From the NCBI GenBank assembly GCA_944548615.1, contig OX155967.1, positions 4,933,281-4,997,280 on the forward strand: a stretch of 64,000 nucleotides of DNA. Reading direction: 5' to 3'. The translations under genes and the position numbers were made by a program. The notes under the pieces were generated by a model that had not been told where the DNA came from, did no database searches, and saw only the letters and a list, made by a program, of their open reading frames with translations. This document shows, piece after piece, positions 42,487 through 51,530 of this stretch (the stretch's first letter is position 1; the number at the start of each line of letters is the position of its first letter). The DNA comes from Micropterix aruncella. Its lineage: Eukaryota; Arthropoda; Insecta; Lepidoptera; Micropterigidae.

Positions 42487-42590
42487 TTTTATTTTCCCGG
42501 TCCATCAACAGACGAGGGAGAGTATTGTGAACGCGCTTAAACAATCGAGATGAAAACGGAAATATCCATTTTGAGCTCCCCTGAAGCACA
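42487..42590 (+). repeat. RepX 5' end fragment
   Basis: TTTTCCCGGTCCATCAACAG, GAGTATTGTGAACGCGC and CGGAAATATCCATTTTGAG as in 45905-46000. Truncated. Confidence 0.55.
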
Positions 42591-42772
42591 GCATAATAAC
42601 ATCCAGTAACTTCACTCAAGGGCTACAAGGCAATGCGGGAAGAGGGTGCGATGGAAGTGGGGCGAGGAGTAAGTCATATCGCGGCCTAAGGCCCATAGTT
42701 ACGGGCGCTGTGGTCTGTAAACGCTGCCGCGCTGTCGGGCGCAGTTTGTGTCCGCTCTTACGTCGTCGGGAT

Positions 42773-42806
42773 TTACGCCTCGACACCATATGGTGTCGAG
42801 GCGTAA
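42773..42806. repeat. Perfect 34-bp palindrome
   Basis: Arms TTACGCCTCGACACCAT and their exact complement with no loop, in a GC-rich island (about 42620-42860) with no recognised gene. Confidence 0.8.
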
Positions 42807-42974
42807 TTCTCAGAACAAATCGGTGGCATAATAGCATCGGTGTCGACGGGGCACTGTAAATGTGGCCGGCAACGATGCTTCAAGAAGAAGACGAGTAATC
42901 ATATTACGCTTTGTGTGTGTGTGAGCCTTTAAGATTCCTGACGTAACTTGCTTCGATTTCAGTTTTGTTCTAAG

Positions 42975-43550
42975 AGAAGCTACTGTCTGGTATACTGTGC
43001 CTGAAGTATGTATGTGTATCTGTCGGTGTGTATTCCTCCACATTAGCACCCAAACGCTTAATCCGATTGAGCGGAAATTTGGTATGCAAGCATCATTTAA
43101 TTTGGTCATGCCAAGAGTTGAAATGCGCCCACCAGGGGCGCACTTTGAGCCCCCCTGAAACGATTAGGACCATTTCCAGATTGAAGTCTGTGCGTCTGTC
43201 TGTGTGTGTGTGTATTATTCCTCCATGATAGAACCCAAACGCTTAATCCGATGGAGCTGAAATTTTGTATGCAGGCATCATTTGGTCATGGCATGAGTTG
43301 AAAAGATTGTGGTTAAAATCCGCCGGCCAGGGGCGCACTATCCATTTTGAACCCCCTGAAACGATTAGGACCATTTCCAGATTGAAGTCTGTCTGTCTGT
43401 CTATGTGTGCGTGAGAGTACTATTCCTCCACAATAGAACCCAAACACCTAATCCGATTGAGCTGAAATTTTGTATGCAGGCATCATTTGGTCATGGCAAG
43501 AGTTGAAACTGTGGTTGAAATCCGCCCACCCGGAGGCGCAGTAGTCACCA
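42975..43550 (+). repeat. RepX internal region in three tandem units
   Basis: Three successive copies of about 165-200 bp (about 43015-43178, 43179-43378, 43379-43550). Each has CCTCCA.nATAG.ACCCAAACG, TTTTGTATGCAGGCATCATT, GTCATGGCAAGAGTTGAAA and a GGGGCGCAC end. The first two end with CCCCCTGAAACGATTAGGAC. RepX elsewhere has only one such unit. Confidence 0.75.
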
Positions 43551-44107
43551 AATATATCAATCTCGAAATATTACACTTATCGACTTGAAATCTGGTTAAT
43601 GGGGTTGATATGAAGCATCTTGGAGTTGATATGATGCTTTTATATGAATGGTTACAGGGGAAAACGATCAATGTCATTTTTTCAAAATGAGATACTAATG
43701 CCATCTTGGGTCTTGTTCCCAAACAAATCGAAGCATGAATCGATTTTCGAAAGAAAGATCATAGTCTGCCCTTAAATGAAGGAATAAGAAAAGTTCTGAT
43801 GGTAAAGAATGAACAAAGTCAACATGGTGACGGTAAACCTTGATCATTTTTTCCCGCCAGATCCAGAGATGGACCCTCCAGCTGACGTTGAGAAGGAACT
43901 GTGACTGATATACTGATTAAAAGGCTTGGCTTTTCAACGTTTTCGCTTTTTGTCTGAGGTATAATTTAAGTAAAATGTCTTATTTTTTAGGAAACTCAAA
44001 TATTCTTCTTATTATATTTTAGTTTTCGCATTTTTCTGATGTTAAATGCATTTTTTTGAGAAACTCATATATATTTTACAGAAATAATATTTATTTGTCA
44101 CTCAAAC
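43551..44107. other. Gene-less spacer
   Basis: The RepX 3' part decays near 43600. Otherwise nothing is recognised. Confidence 0.3.
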
Positions 44108-44272
44108 CAAAGTTGTAAATAAAACATTTTTTTTAAATCAAAAAAATCGGATTAATTTGATTTAAATCGGATTTATTTGATTTAAATCAGATTTTGTTTA
44201 TTTTTTTGATATTTGTATTTTATTAAATTTGGAATTCAGGAAAAACACAATAGATTTGTTTTTATTTAAATC

Positions 44273-44495
44273 CTAGCTGCGCCCCGCGGTTTCACCCGCG
44301 TGGTGATGGAAAATTGTGATAATAATGATAGAAAACTATGTACCTCTATAAATTATAGCCTATGTGTTATTTTGATGTGTAAGCTATATTATTGTAAAGT
44401 TTCATCAAAATCCATTCAGTAGTTTTTGCGTGAAAGAGTAACAAACATCCATACATACATTCTTACAAACTTTCGCGTTTATAATAGTAGTAGGA
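44273..44495 (-). mobile_element. Non-autonomous Helitron, family 2, copy 1
   Basis: In minus orientation it starts TCCTACTACTATTATAAACG and ends GGCGCAGCTAG, with a CGCGG-GTGAAA-CCGCG hairpin before the end. The 58411-58635 copy is nearly the same. Here the base left of CTAG is C rather than A, probably a later change. Confidence 0.8.
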
Positions 44496-44977
44496 TGTTT
44501 AAATAACATTACCAAAAATCAACATTATATTAGTTCTTCTAAAAAGTAAAAACACAGTACCTAGCATATTTATTTGCCATTTATTTAACAAAAACTACTG
44601 TAAAATGTACAAAAAGCAAGGAGTTCTTACTTCTTCTAAATCAAAAACATTTTTCAATCATTTTTTTAAAAACAGAAATACCGTAGCGTTTTGTCACATT
44701 TATCAAGAAGTGAACAAGGAAAAAAAAAGGTCTTAAAATTAATAAATTAACATAAATTAAACCATATGGGTTTCACCGCAGTCGCAGTCACTTCTTATAT
44801 TTACATTTTTTATTTTTTTTTATTTTATTTTATTTATCCATATTAATAACATATAATTAATTAATTACAAACTATTGATTAAAAAACTAGTAGTGCTTAA
44901 CATTAATACTTAATTAATCATTGATAAAAAAAAAACATTATACTTACATTATTATATTAGTAACAGTAACTTAGATG

Positions 44978-45290
44978 TTATTGGTTTTGTAATTTGTTCG
45001 AATTTAGTTGTTTCAAAAGGAAGACTAATTTAGCCGCCTTCTCGTTGCCTAATCTATTTCTTATTTTGCTGTGCACCAAATTGAATGCCGAAAATATTCT
45101 TTTGACTCCAGCGGATGAAGCAACTGTACTTAGCAGTTGCTTGATTTTATCCAATTCTTCTTCAGTTGTACATTTTTTCATATTATGTATTGCTATCTAC
45201 CAATCACTAGGGGCGGTTTTCTCTATGACTTGTTTATCAACTAATGTCCCTTGACATTTTTTGGCTGAGGTTGACATTTTTTGGTTGCAG
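44978..45290 (-). pseudogene. hAT transposase C-terminal dimerisation domain
   Basis: Minus strand: DKQVIEKTAPSDW, a TAG, IAIHNMKKCTTEEELDK, then SSAGVKRIFSAFNLVHSKIR, NRLGNEKAAKLVFLL and a stop at 44978. The S-S-A...ER.FS.F...H.K.RNRL pattern is the hATC domain of hAT transposases. The stop probably replaced a tryptophan codon. No DDE catalytic region or BED zinc finger remains. The domain sits in the expected orientation within the 44108-45381 element. Confidence 0.85.
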
Positions 45291-45390
45291 TAAAAAATAT
45301 TGATTAAAATCATAAAGTTTTTTTTAAATCACTTGATTTAAATCGCGATTTAAATCACCGATTTAAATCATCGCAACCCTGACTCAAACC

Positions 45391-45904
45391 CTTGCTAAAA
45401 TGATTTTTTTAAAGTTCAAAAATGACAAAAATGTCAAAAACGACATTGTTTGTTATTCTCCGTAGCCCCCCTTCATATCATAATAAATACATCAATGCCG
45501 TTTAAAATATCCGCGCCTTTTATAGTCTGTGTCGGCCCTGATCGTATATAAGTGGGTAAGTACCGATAGGAGCACTTGCTTGACTTCTCGTCTACCTATG
45601 ACTCCCCCCCCCCCCTCGCCGCTCCCCTTGGACAAGGAGTCGAAGACGTCATATTGCGCTTGAATTACGCTAATCCTGTTAGCATTAATGAGCCTCTATG
45701 AGGACGACATGACCTTGAGTTACTGCCCTAACGAAACGTACAAAAATATCACACGATATCATCATCAATCATTACATCCCAGAAAGTATAAAAATACAAA
45801 AAAAATAATAATAATATTATACGTCAATCAATTTAACTCTATGTACATATTATAATTATGATTTAACGAACCGTCCTTATGGTCAATTATCGTATCTGCT
45901 TTTA
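45391..45904. other. Gene-less spacer
   Basis: A C-run at 45606-45617. No gene or repeat recognised. Confidence 0.3.
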
Positions 45905-46490
45905 CTTTTCCAGCCCACCAACCGATGAGTAGGGAAAGTATTGTGAACGCGCAAAAAAAATTGAGATCGAGACGGAAATATCCATGTTGAGACCCTCTAA
46001 GGCGATTTTTAGACCATTTCCAGATTGAAGTATGTCTGTGTGTCTGTGAGGGTCTGTGTATAGTCCTCCACGATATCGCCCAAACGCTTAATCCGATTGA
46101 GCTGAAGTTTGGCATGCAGGCATCATTTAGTCATGGGAAGAGTTGAAAAGATTGTGGTTGTAATCGGTCCACCAGAAGGCGCGTTACTCTAACTTTAATC
46201 TCAAAATATTGGATGTAGAGACTTAAAATTCGGTACACAGATGCGTTGTTGGGCCGAAATCACATTGTGAAATTTGGTTGGAATCTCGTATACAAGCTGC
46301 ACTAATAATATTTAAATTCCGCCATACATTTTAATCAAACATTAACGCCGAGCCGCCCGAGGCTAGCCGAGAAACGAACCGCGCCGCCCGAGGCAGTTGC
46401 AACGTGACGCAACCGGGTACATCCGCCGGCCGAGAGAGGGCGCTCAGAGATTTTATTTATGAAATTAATATTCAGATAAATTAGTCCTTT
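45905..46490 (+). repeat. RepX, nearly complete copy
   Basis: Runs from TTTTCCAGCCCACCAACCG through AACGCTTAATCCGATTGAGC, GGCATGCAGGCATCATTTAG, a GGTCCACCAGAAGGCGCG block and AGCCGAGAAACGAACCGCG, to GAAATTAATATTCAG. Non-coding; no terminal repeats or tail identified, class unknown. Confidence 0.7.
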
Positions 46491-46492
46491 GG

Positions 46493-47570
46493 GTGACGAC
46501 CGATTTTTTTTTTGCTACTTTAGAGAAGAAATCAAAAAAATATTCAAAAGGCTGGCTGGGAGCGGCTTTATCAGACTATAATGTCCTCAGCGGTGTCCAG
46601 CAGGAGTCAGTTTTGGGGCCGGTGTTACTCCTTGATATATACTTGACAAACCTGCGAGCTAGTATATCATCAAGCATGAATCTTTAAGTTGACGATACAA
46701 AGATATATGGCTAATCCACTACTCAGCAGCTGCAGTTTACAGAATGATCAAAGAACTTAGCGCTTGGGCATTAAAATGGCTCCTAACTCTAAATGCTGAA
46801 AAATGTGTTCTTCGTCGTCTTGGAAAAAAGAACGCTAAACAGCCATACTTTCTGTAAAAGACTAGTCTTCGTACTGTGTAATCAGGATCTTGGCGTACTA
46901 GTCACCTAAGACTTGAATGGAAAGAAACGTGACTGCAATATTAAAGAAGACAAACTCTCTGTTGTTCCTCATTCGGACAGCTTTTCGCCATATTAAAGAG
47001 GAACCTATGCTAAAAATCTATAATTCATTTGTGAGACCCATTTTGGAACACGCCTATCAGATCTGGCACCCGTACTTTATGAAGGATATCTTCTAGAGAA
47101 GGTTTATTTCTCTTTGTTGTTCTTGGTCTAATGTCCTTGGTCAGGTTTATTGTCAAGAAGCCCCTAAGGTACTCCTCAAACGACTCGTTCGCAGAGCTAA
47201 AGTTATTGGATATCAGACAGATATCTAATAACTTCGCGTTCTTCTTTTCTACTAAAAATATAACGATATACAAGTTAAAACTGAGCATAAAATTGCAACA
47301 AATGGCTCCACGGCCCTAAACACATGTTACGGAAAACCCGGACTTCATTGCCCAAAGATACTTTGCTTTACAGGACCCAAGGTTTTATAACAAAATTAAA
47401 TATTGTATAAAAAACACGCAGAAATATAAAGTCAATTATAATTTAAATTAACGGAACTCTTAATTCAACTTGGGAGAAATAAGGTGGAAAAGACAATACG
47501 TTTTATTTAAAATTAAACATCTCTACATTATTATTGTCATACTAACCTAATTTGTCCTATTAACCTAATC
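46493..47570 (+). pseudogene. LINE-C-type reverse transcriptase, degenerate
   Basis: In one frame SDYNVLSGVQQESVLGPVLL corresponds to RT motif B (SGVPQGSVLGP). After a stop, VDDTKIYG corresponds to the catalytic F/Y-A-D-D box with the first residues changed. Later blocks in other frames are FIVKKPLRYSSNDSF, LKLLDIRQISNNF and, near 47480, GRNKVEKTIRF. The last matches GRNETEKLVNY at 16640 and GRNEVEKIVT at 57175, linking this to LINE-C. At least five stops and frame changes. It is the only LINE-C copy here with palm motifs. Confidence 0.8.
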
Positions 47571-47572
47571 TA

Positions 47573-47888
47573 GGGGCTCTAGACGAGCAAGCATGTTTGA
47601 CAAGCATCGCGTCGCGGGCTGGGAAAAGATCGTAAATCGCAGGAAAAATGCAAATATTTTTTTTAAATATTTGTTAAAAATTAATTATTTTGTCGTTTAT
47701 ACCAGGGATTAACATTAATTAGACGTAATTGATTGATGAATGACGTAACTCCCTGGTATAAAATACAAAATTATGTTTTTTTGGTAAATATTAAAAAATA
47801 TATATTTGCATTTTTCCTGTGGTTTACGATCCCCTCCCAGCCCGCGACGCGATGCTTGTCAAGCATGCTTGATCGTCTAGAGAGCCCC
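47573..47888. mobile_element. MITE-M copy 4
   Basis: A full-length foldback with ends GGGGCTCTAGACGAGCAAGC and GATCGTCTAGAGAGCCCC, inserted just after the LINE-C 3' end. Confidence 0.85.
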
Positions 47889-48059
47889 TTATGATATCTA
47901 TTTATTATTTTGAAACGTGTTTTTCTTTTCCTGCAACGGCCATATTGAGAAAACGGCTGGGTGTAAAAATTTGGTTGAGGTGTCTAAAAAAAACTCTCGG
48001 TCTATAGATGTCATCAAAAAGAGAAAAATAAAAAAAGTCATCAAAAAGAAAATTAAAAT

Positions 48060-48345
48060 AATATAATGACATCTGCTGGATTTCGCGCGGAAGGAGGGTG
48101 AGTTGTGGGTGGGAGGGGGGGGGGGTAAGGGGAGAATGGGAGAGAGAGGGAGGGTTAAGGGAAGTTGGAAAGGGGGAAGGTAGGAGGGGGGTTGGGGGAA
48201 GATGGGGGGAGAGAGAGAGGGAGGGTTGGGGAGGAGGCTGAGAAGGTCGCAGGGAGTGAAGGAGATTTTGAGGGGGCATTAAGGTGGGTTTAGCGTGAGG
48301 GCGGTATTTTCTGCTTGCCGGGAAAGTCTAGGGGTGACACAAACG
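48060..48345. repeat. Polypurine (G-rich) repeat
   Basis: About 180 bp of nearly pure G/A with G runs up to about 13, followed by TTCTGCTTGCCGGGAAAGTC and GGGGTGACACAA. The same edge occurs at about 6995-7035 in the opposite orientation. The proline-rich minus-strand frame at 47905-48279 is compositional. Confidence 0.6.
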
Positions 48346-48349
48346 ATTT

Positions 48350-48586
48350 TTTTTCTCAATATAGTTTTTTCTTTAAATGGTAAAGATTGCAATCATTTCA
48401 CCGCCATCTAGCGTATAGTTGCAAAGTAAGCTGAATTGGTGGGAAACTTTTTGTTTACTTCCTGCCACACGTCGTATCACATACGCGTCGCTCTTTGATT
48501 GTATTTATAAATAATAAGTATGTTCCCGTATTTTTTAAACATTTCTGTTAATAAAGTAGCCGTCGATTTCGACGGGTTTCAGCTAG
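48350..48586 (+). mobile_element. Helitron 3' end, family 3
   Basis: It ends CCGTCG-ATTT-CGACGG hairpin, then GTTTCAGCTAG, followed by T. The hairpin-then-CTAG arrangement is the Helitron 3' terminus. The 5' boundary is not identified; the polypurine block may be part of it. Confidence 0.6.
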
Positions 48587-48764
48587 TTTTATATTATTTT
48601 ATTTCTATAGTCTTGCTATTTCGATATTTAATATGAACTTGATAAAAATAAAATCGATCAACCATCACATTTTTACTTAGAGCTTAATTATTTTGTATTT
48701 TGAAACATACTGCAACTAAATTAAAGTACGAGTATATAGTGTCACGTGAAATCATACATTATAA
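48587..48764. other. AT-rich spacer
   Basis: Nothing recognised. Confidence 0.3.
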
Positions 48765-49390
48765 TCTATACTAATATTATAAAGAGGTAAAGTTTGTGAC
48801 GTTGTAGGAAGTAATCTCTGGATCTACAGAACCGATTTTGAAAATTCTTTTACCAACAGAATACTACGTTTTTTGTGGGTGTGGCTATATAGTAAGCCGA
48901 AAAATGAAAAGACTTTTCCGTGGTAGTCGGATTTCCAAAGTAAGTCGGAAAAAACGGTCGAACGAAAACGTTACTAACGAACGCTGCCTTAACGATGAGA
49001 GATAATTATATGATTAAGTTCTAGAGAAAAGTTGTAGAGCTTGATAATGCCTACAAAAAAGTCAGCGACAGCATATGTCTAACTTTTATATTTAAGTAAC
49101 AAACAGTAGTATTTTATATTAAAAAAATAATTTAAATCGCTAGGTCATGTTTATTGGTCATATTATCAAAATAAGTAAATTTATCGTCTCAAGTGTTTAA
49201 AACAAAAGACTTTTCAATTTTACTGCATAAATAGGTAAAGAGATAATACGACATAGGTATGTAAAAATATAACCCTTCTTTTGGCAGTCAGGAAATAAAT
49301 CATAGCAATCAGTACTAACCAAACCACACACATAATTTCATCACAAGTAAAAATTTTTACCGCCCAACGAAGTGGGCACGGGTCAGCTAG
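48765..49390 (+). mobile_element. Non-autonomous Helitron, family 1, copy 3
   Basis: TCTATACTAATATTATAAAG start, GGGCACGGGTCAGCTAG end with GCCCA/TGGGC hairpin, A before and T after. About 110 bp shorter than copies 1 and 2 through internal deletions (for example near 49230). Confidence 0.9.
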
Positions 49391-49418
49391 TATCACATAC
49401 AATTAAAGTGTACAGTAA

Positions 49419-49823
49419 GGGCCGGACCACACGATGCGGTGCGGCTGCGGCGCGGCGCCTGAGCGGTGCTGCTGCGGCGTCCTACATACAAATATCCATG
49501 GTATGTCACGCGGTGCGTTCCGGCGACGCACCGCGCGCAAACCGTTAATATGCGCCGTTGCGGCACCGCTCAGTTGTTAAGTGCAGTCGAAGGAGGGTAC
49601 ATGCTTGCCTGTCTTACGTGTTTTCAAGTATTTTTTTAAAATTTTCAAATCGAAGTGTTTAAAATGAGGACCAACTAAGAAGATATTGGCATTGACCCTC
49701 ATTTCACTAGTTCACACCATTCGCCCACTGCGGCGTCATAGTAACGTTGCGGCGCCGCACCGTGCACTGTACGTGTGTACGCCCATACGGCGAAATTTTT
49801 GCGGTGCGCGTGTGGACCGGCTT
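49419..49823. mobile_element. Harbinger-like MITE, TSD TAA
   Basis: A 405-bp element with ends GGGCCGGACCACACG and CGTGTGGACCGGCTT, flanked by TAA (49416-49418 and 49824-49826). The GC-rich subterminal arms (TGCGGTGCGGC, GGCGCCGCACCG) contrast with an AT-rich centre. TAA and G-starting ends suggest PIF/Harbinger; no nuclease remains. Confidence 0.75.
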
Positions 49824-49829
49824 TAACAG

Positions 49830-50222
49830 TACAATATCACGTGAAATTAACGTGTAAAATCTTGTTAAACCAATGAAAAATCGAATGCCATTAGGGCTAG
49901 GAAAGGCCAAACTTCTTATTATTAAAACACTTTTTTTGCTGATTTGTATGTTTTAGTTCGTTTCTATCAGCATTCTGAAGCTACCAAATGGACAAAATAC
50001 GTGCACTTCAGAAGTTGACCCCAAAAAGCACTTTTTAGGAACGATTCAAGCACAAACAACTTATTATTGAATAGGCGTTGAAATAGATTTTTGAATCAGC
50101 ATTCAAAAAAATTGCCCAAACTTTGTATTTTTTGGGATGTTTTATTTTGATTTTAGTCAAAAGTTTAATTCTATTTCAAATACCTGTTTTATTCTTTATA
50201 TTTAGTTATTTTCTTCGCACGC
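49830..50222. other. Gene-less spacer
   Basis: Nothing recognised. Confidence 0.3.
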
Positions 50223-50244
50223 AGTGCCTTTGAAAAACGAAAAA

Positions 50245-50760
50245 GGTCCTTCGCAATCAAAGCCTGAAAGTTCTACTTCGAATACGTCTCTCCAGTGCTA
50301 CATATGGCCCATACTTCTATACGGATGTGAGTCCTTGATTATTAAGGAAAATCTCAGGAAACGTATAGAAGCATTCGAGATGTGCATACAGAAGCATGAT
50401 GTCGATATCTTGGACTCAAACGTCACCAATGAGGAAGTTCTACGGCCTGTCGGCCAAACACGCAAGCTATAGCAGAAGACCATCAAACAGTGCAAAGCTG
50501 CATATCTGGGTCACGTACTTAGGCACGACAGGTACGAACTACTGCGACTCGTTATTATGGTAAAAGTTTCAGGGAAGAGGAGACCAGGCCGTAGACGAAA
50601 ATCTTGGTTGCGGAACATTCGGCAATAGACCGGAATTACCATGCTTCACTAGTTTAACCCTAAGAAGTTTTTTTTTGTTTTATTTCGATTCTATGTTCGC
50701 GCATAAAAACAAATCATCGCCATACATGGAGTCTATCTTCATATGTTACAGATTCTGCGA
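50245..50760 (+). pseudogene. LINE C-terminal fragment followed by LINE-C-type 3' UTR
   Basis: The plus strand reads IWPILLYGCESLIIKENLRK, RIEAFEMCIQKHDVDILDSN and VTNEEVLRPVGQ, a stop, then TIKQCKAAYLGHVLRHDRYE and GKRRPGRRRKSWLRNIRQ. This is the familiar C-terminal region of a LINE endonuclease-reverse transcriptase. From about 50670 it switches to sequence like the LINE-C 3' UTR at 57370-57430 (AACAAATCATCGCCATACAT). The C-termini differ, so either two fragments are juxtaposed or a chimera formed. Confidence 0.75.
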
Positions 50761-50805
50761 TGAAAACTATAAATGTAATTCCTTGAATGAATACATTATT
50801 AAATA

Positions 50806-51530
50806 CTAGCTAACCCGTGCCCACTTCGTTGGGCGGTAAAACTTTTTATTTGTGATGAAATTATGAGTGTGGTTTGGTTAATACTGAGTGCTATGATTTA
50901 TTTCCTGACTGCCAAAAGAAGGGTTATATTTTTACTGCATATGTATGTATGTATTTGCATGCCAATTTGACTATATTACCGTTATTTGTGAGTGTCTCCT
51001 TGTGAGTGTCTTATTTGTGAGTGTCTTTAACTATTTATGCAGTAAAAAGTGAAATTATATGCAGCAAAAGGGGAACTCTCTCTTTTGTTTTAAACACTTG
51101 AGACGATAAATTTACTTATTTTGATAATAATTCATAATTGTTGATAATATGACCAATAAACATGACCTGACGATTTAAAATATTTTTTTAATTTGAAAAA
51201 CTACTTTTTGTGACTTGAATATAAAAGTTAGACATATGCTGTCGCTGACTTTTTTGTAGGCAATATCAAGCTCTACAACTTTTTTCTAGAACTTAATCAA
51301 ATATCTCTCATCGTTAAGGCAGCGTTAGTTAGAAATGTTTTCGTTAGACCGTTTTTTCCGACTTACTTTGGAAATTCGACTACCACGATAAAGTCTTTTC
51401 ATTTTTCGGATTATAGCCTATGACACTCACAAATAACGTGGCTTTCTATTGGTAAAAGAATTTTCAAAATCGGTTCAGCAGATCCAGAGATTACTTCCTA
51501 CAACGTCACAAACTTTACCTCTTTATAATT
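50806..51530 (-). mobile_element. Non-autonomous Helitron, family 1, copy 4
   Basis: Minus orientation. CTAG at 50806-50809 with the ACTTCGTTGGGCGGTAAAAC complement of the family 3' end; the 5' end at about 51530 is slightly eroded (CCTCTTTATAAT). All internal landmarks of family 1 are present. Confidence 0.88.

Larger units (their letters stand above)
44108..45381 (-). mobile_element. hAT element remnant with 8-bp TSD and internal Helitron
   Basis: On the minus strand it begins CAGGGTTGCGATGATTTAAA (from 45381). The opposite end begins CAAAGTTGT (44108). ACTCAAAC flanks both sides (44100-44107 and 45382-45389). Subterminal GATTTAAATC repeats occur at both ends (44155-44210 and 45325-45370). 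The interior keeps the transposase dimerisation domain. At 1274 bp it is far shorter than an autonomous hAT, so it is an internally deleted derivative. Confidence 0.8.

Noticed and set aside
47905..48279. Proline-rich 124-aa minus-strand frame
   Set aside because: It is the translation of a polypurine/polypyrimidine repeat; composition alone explains it.
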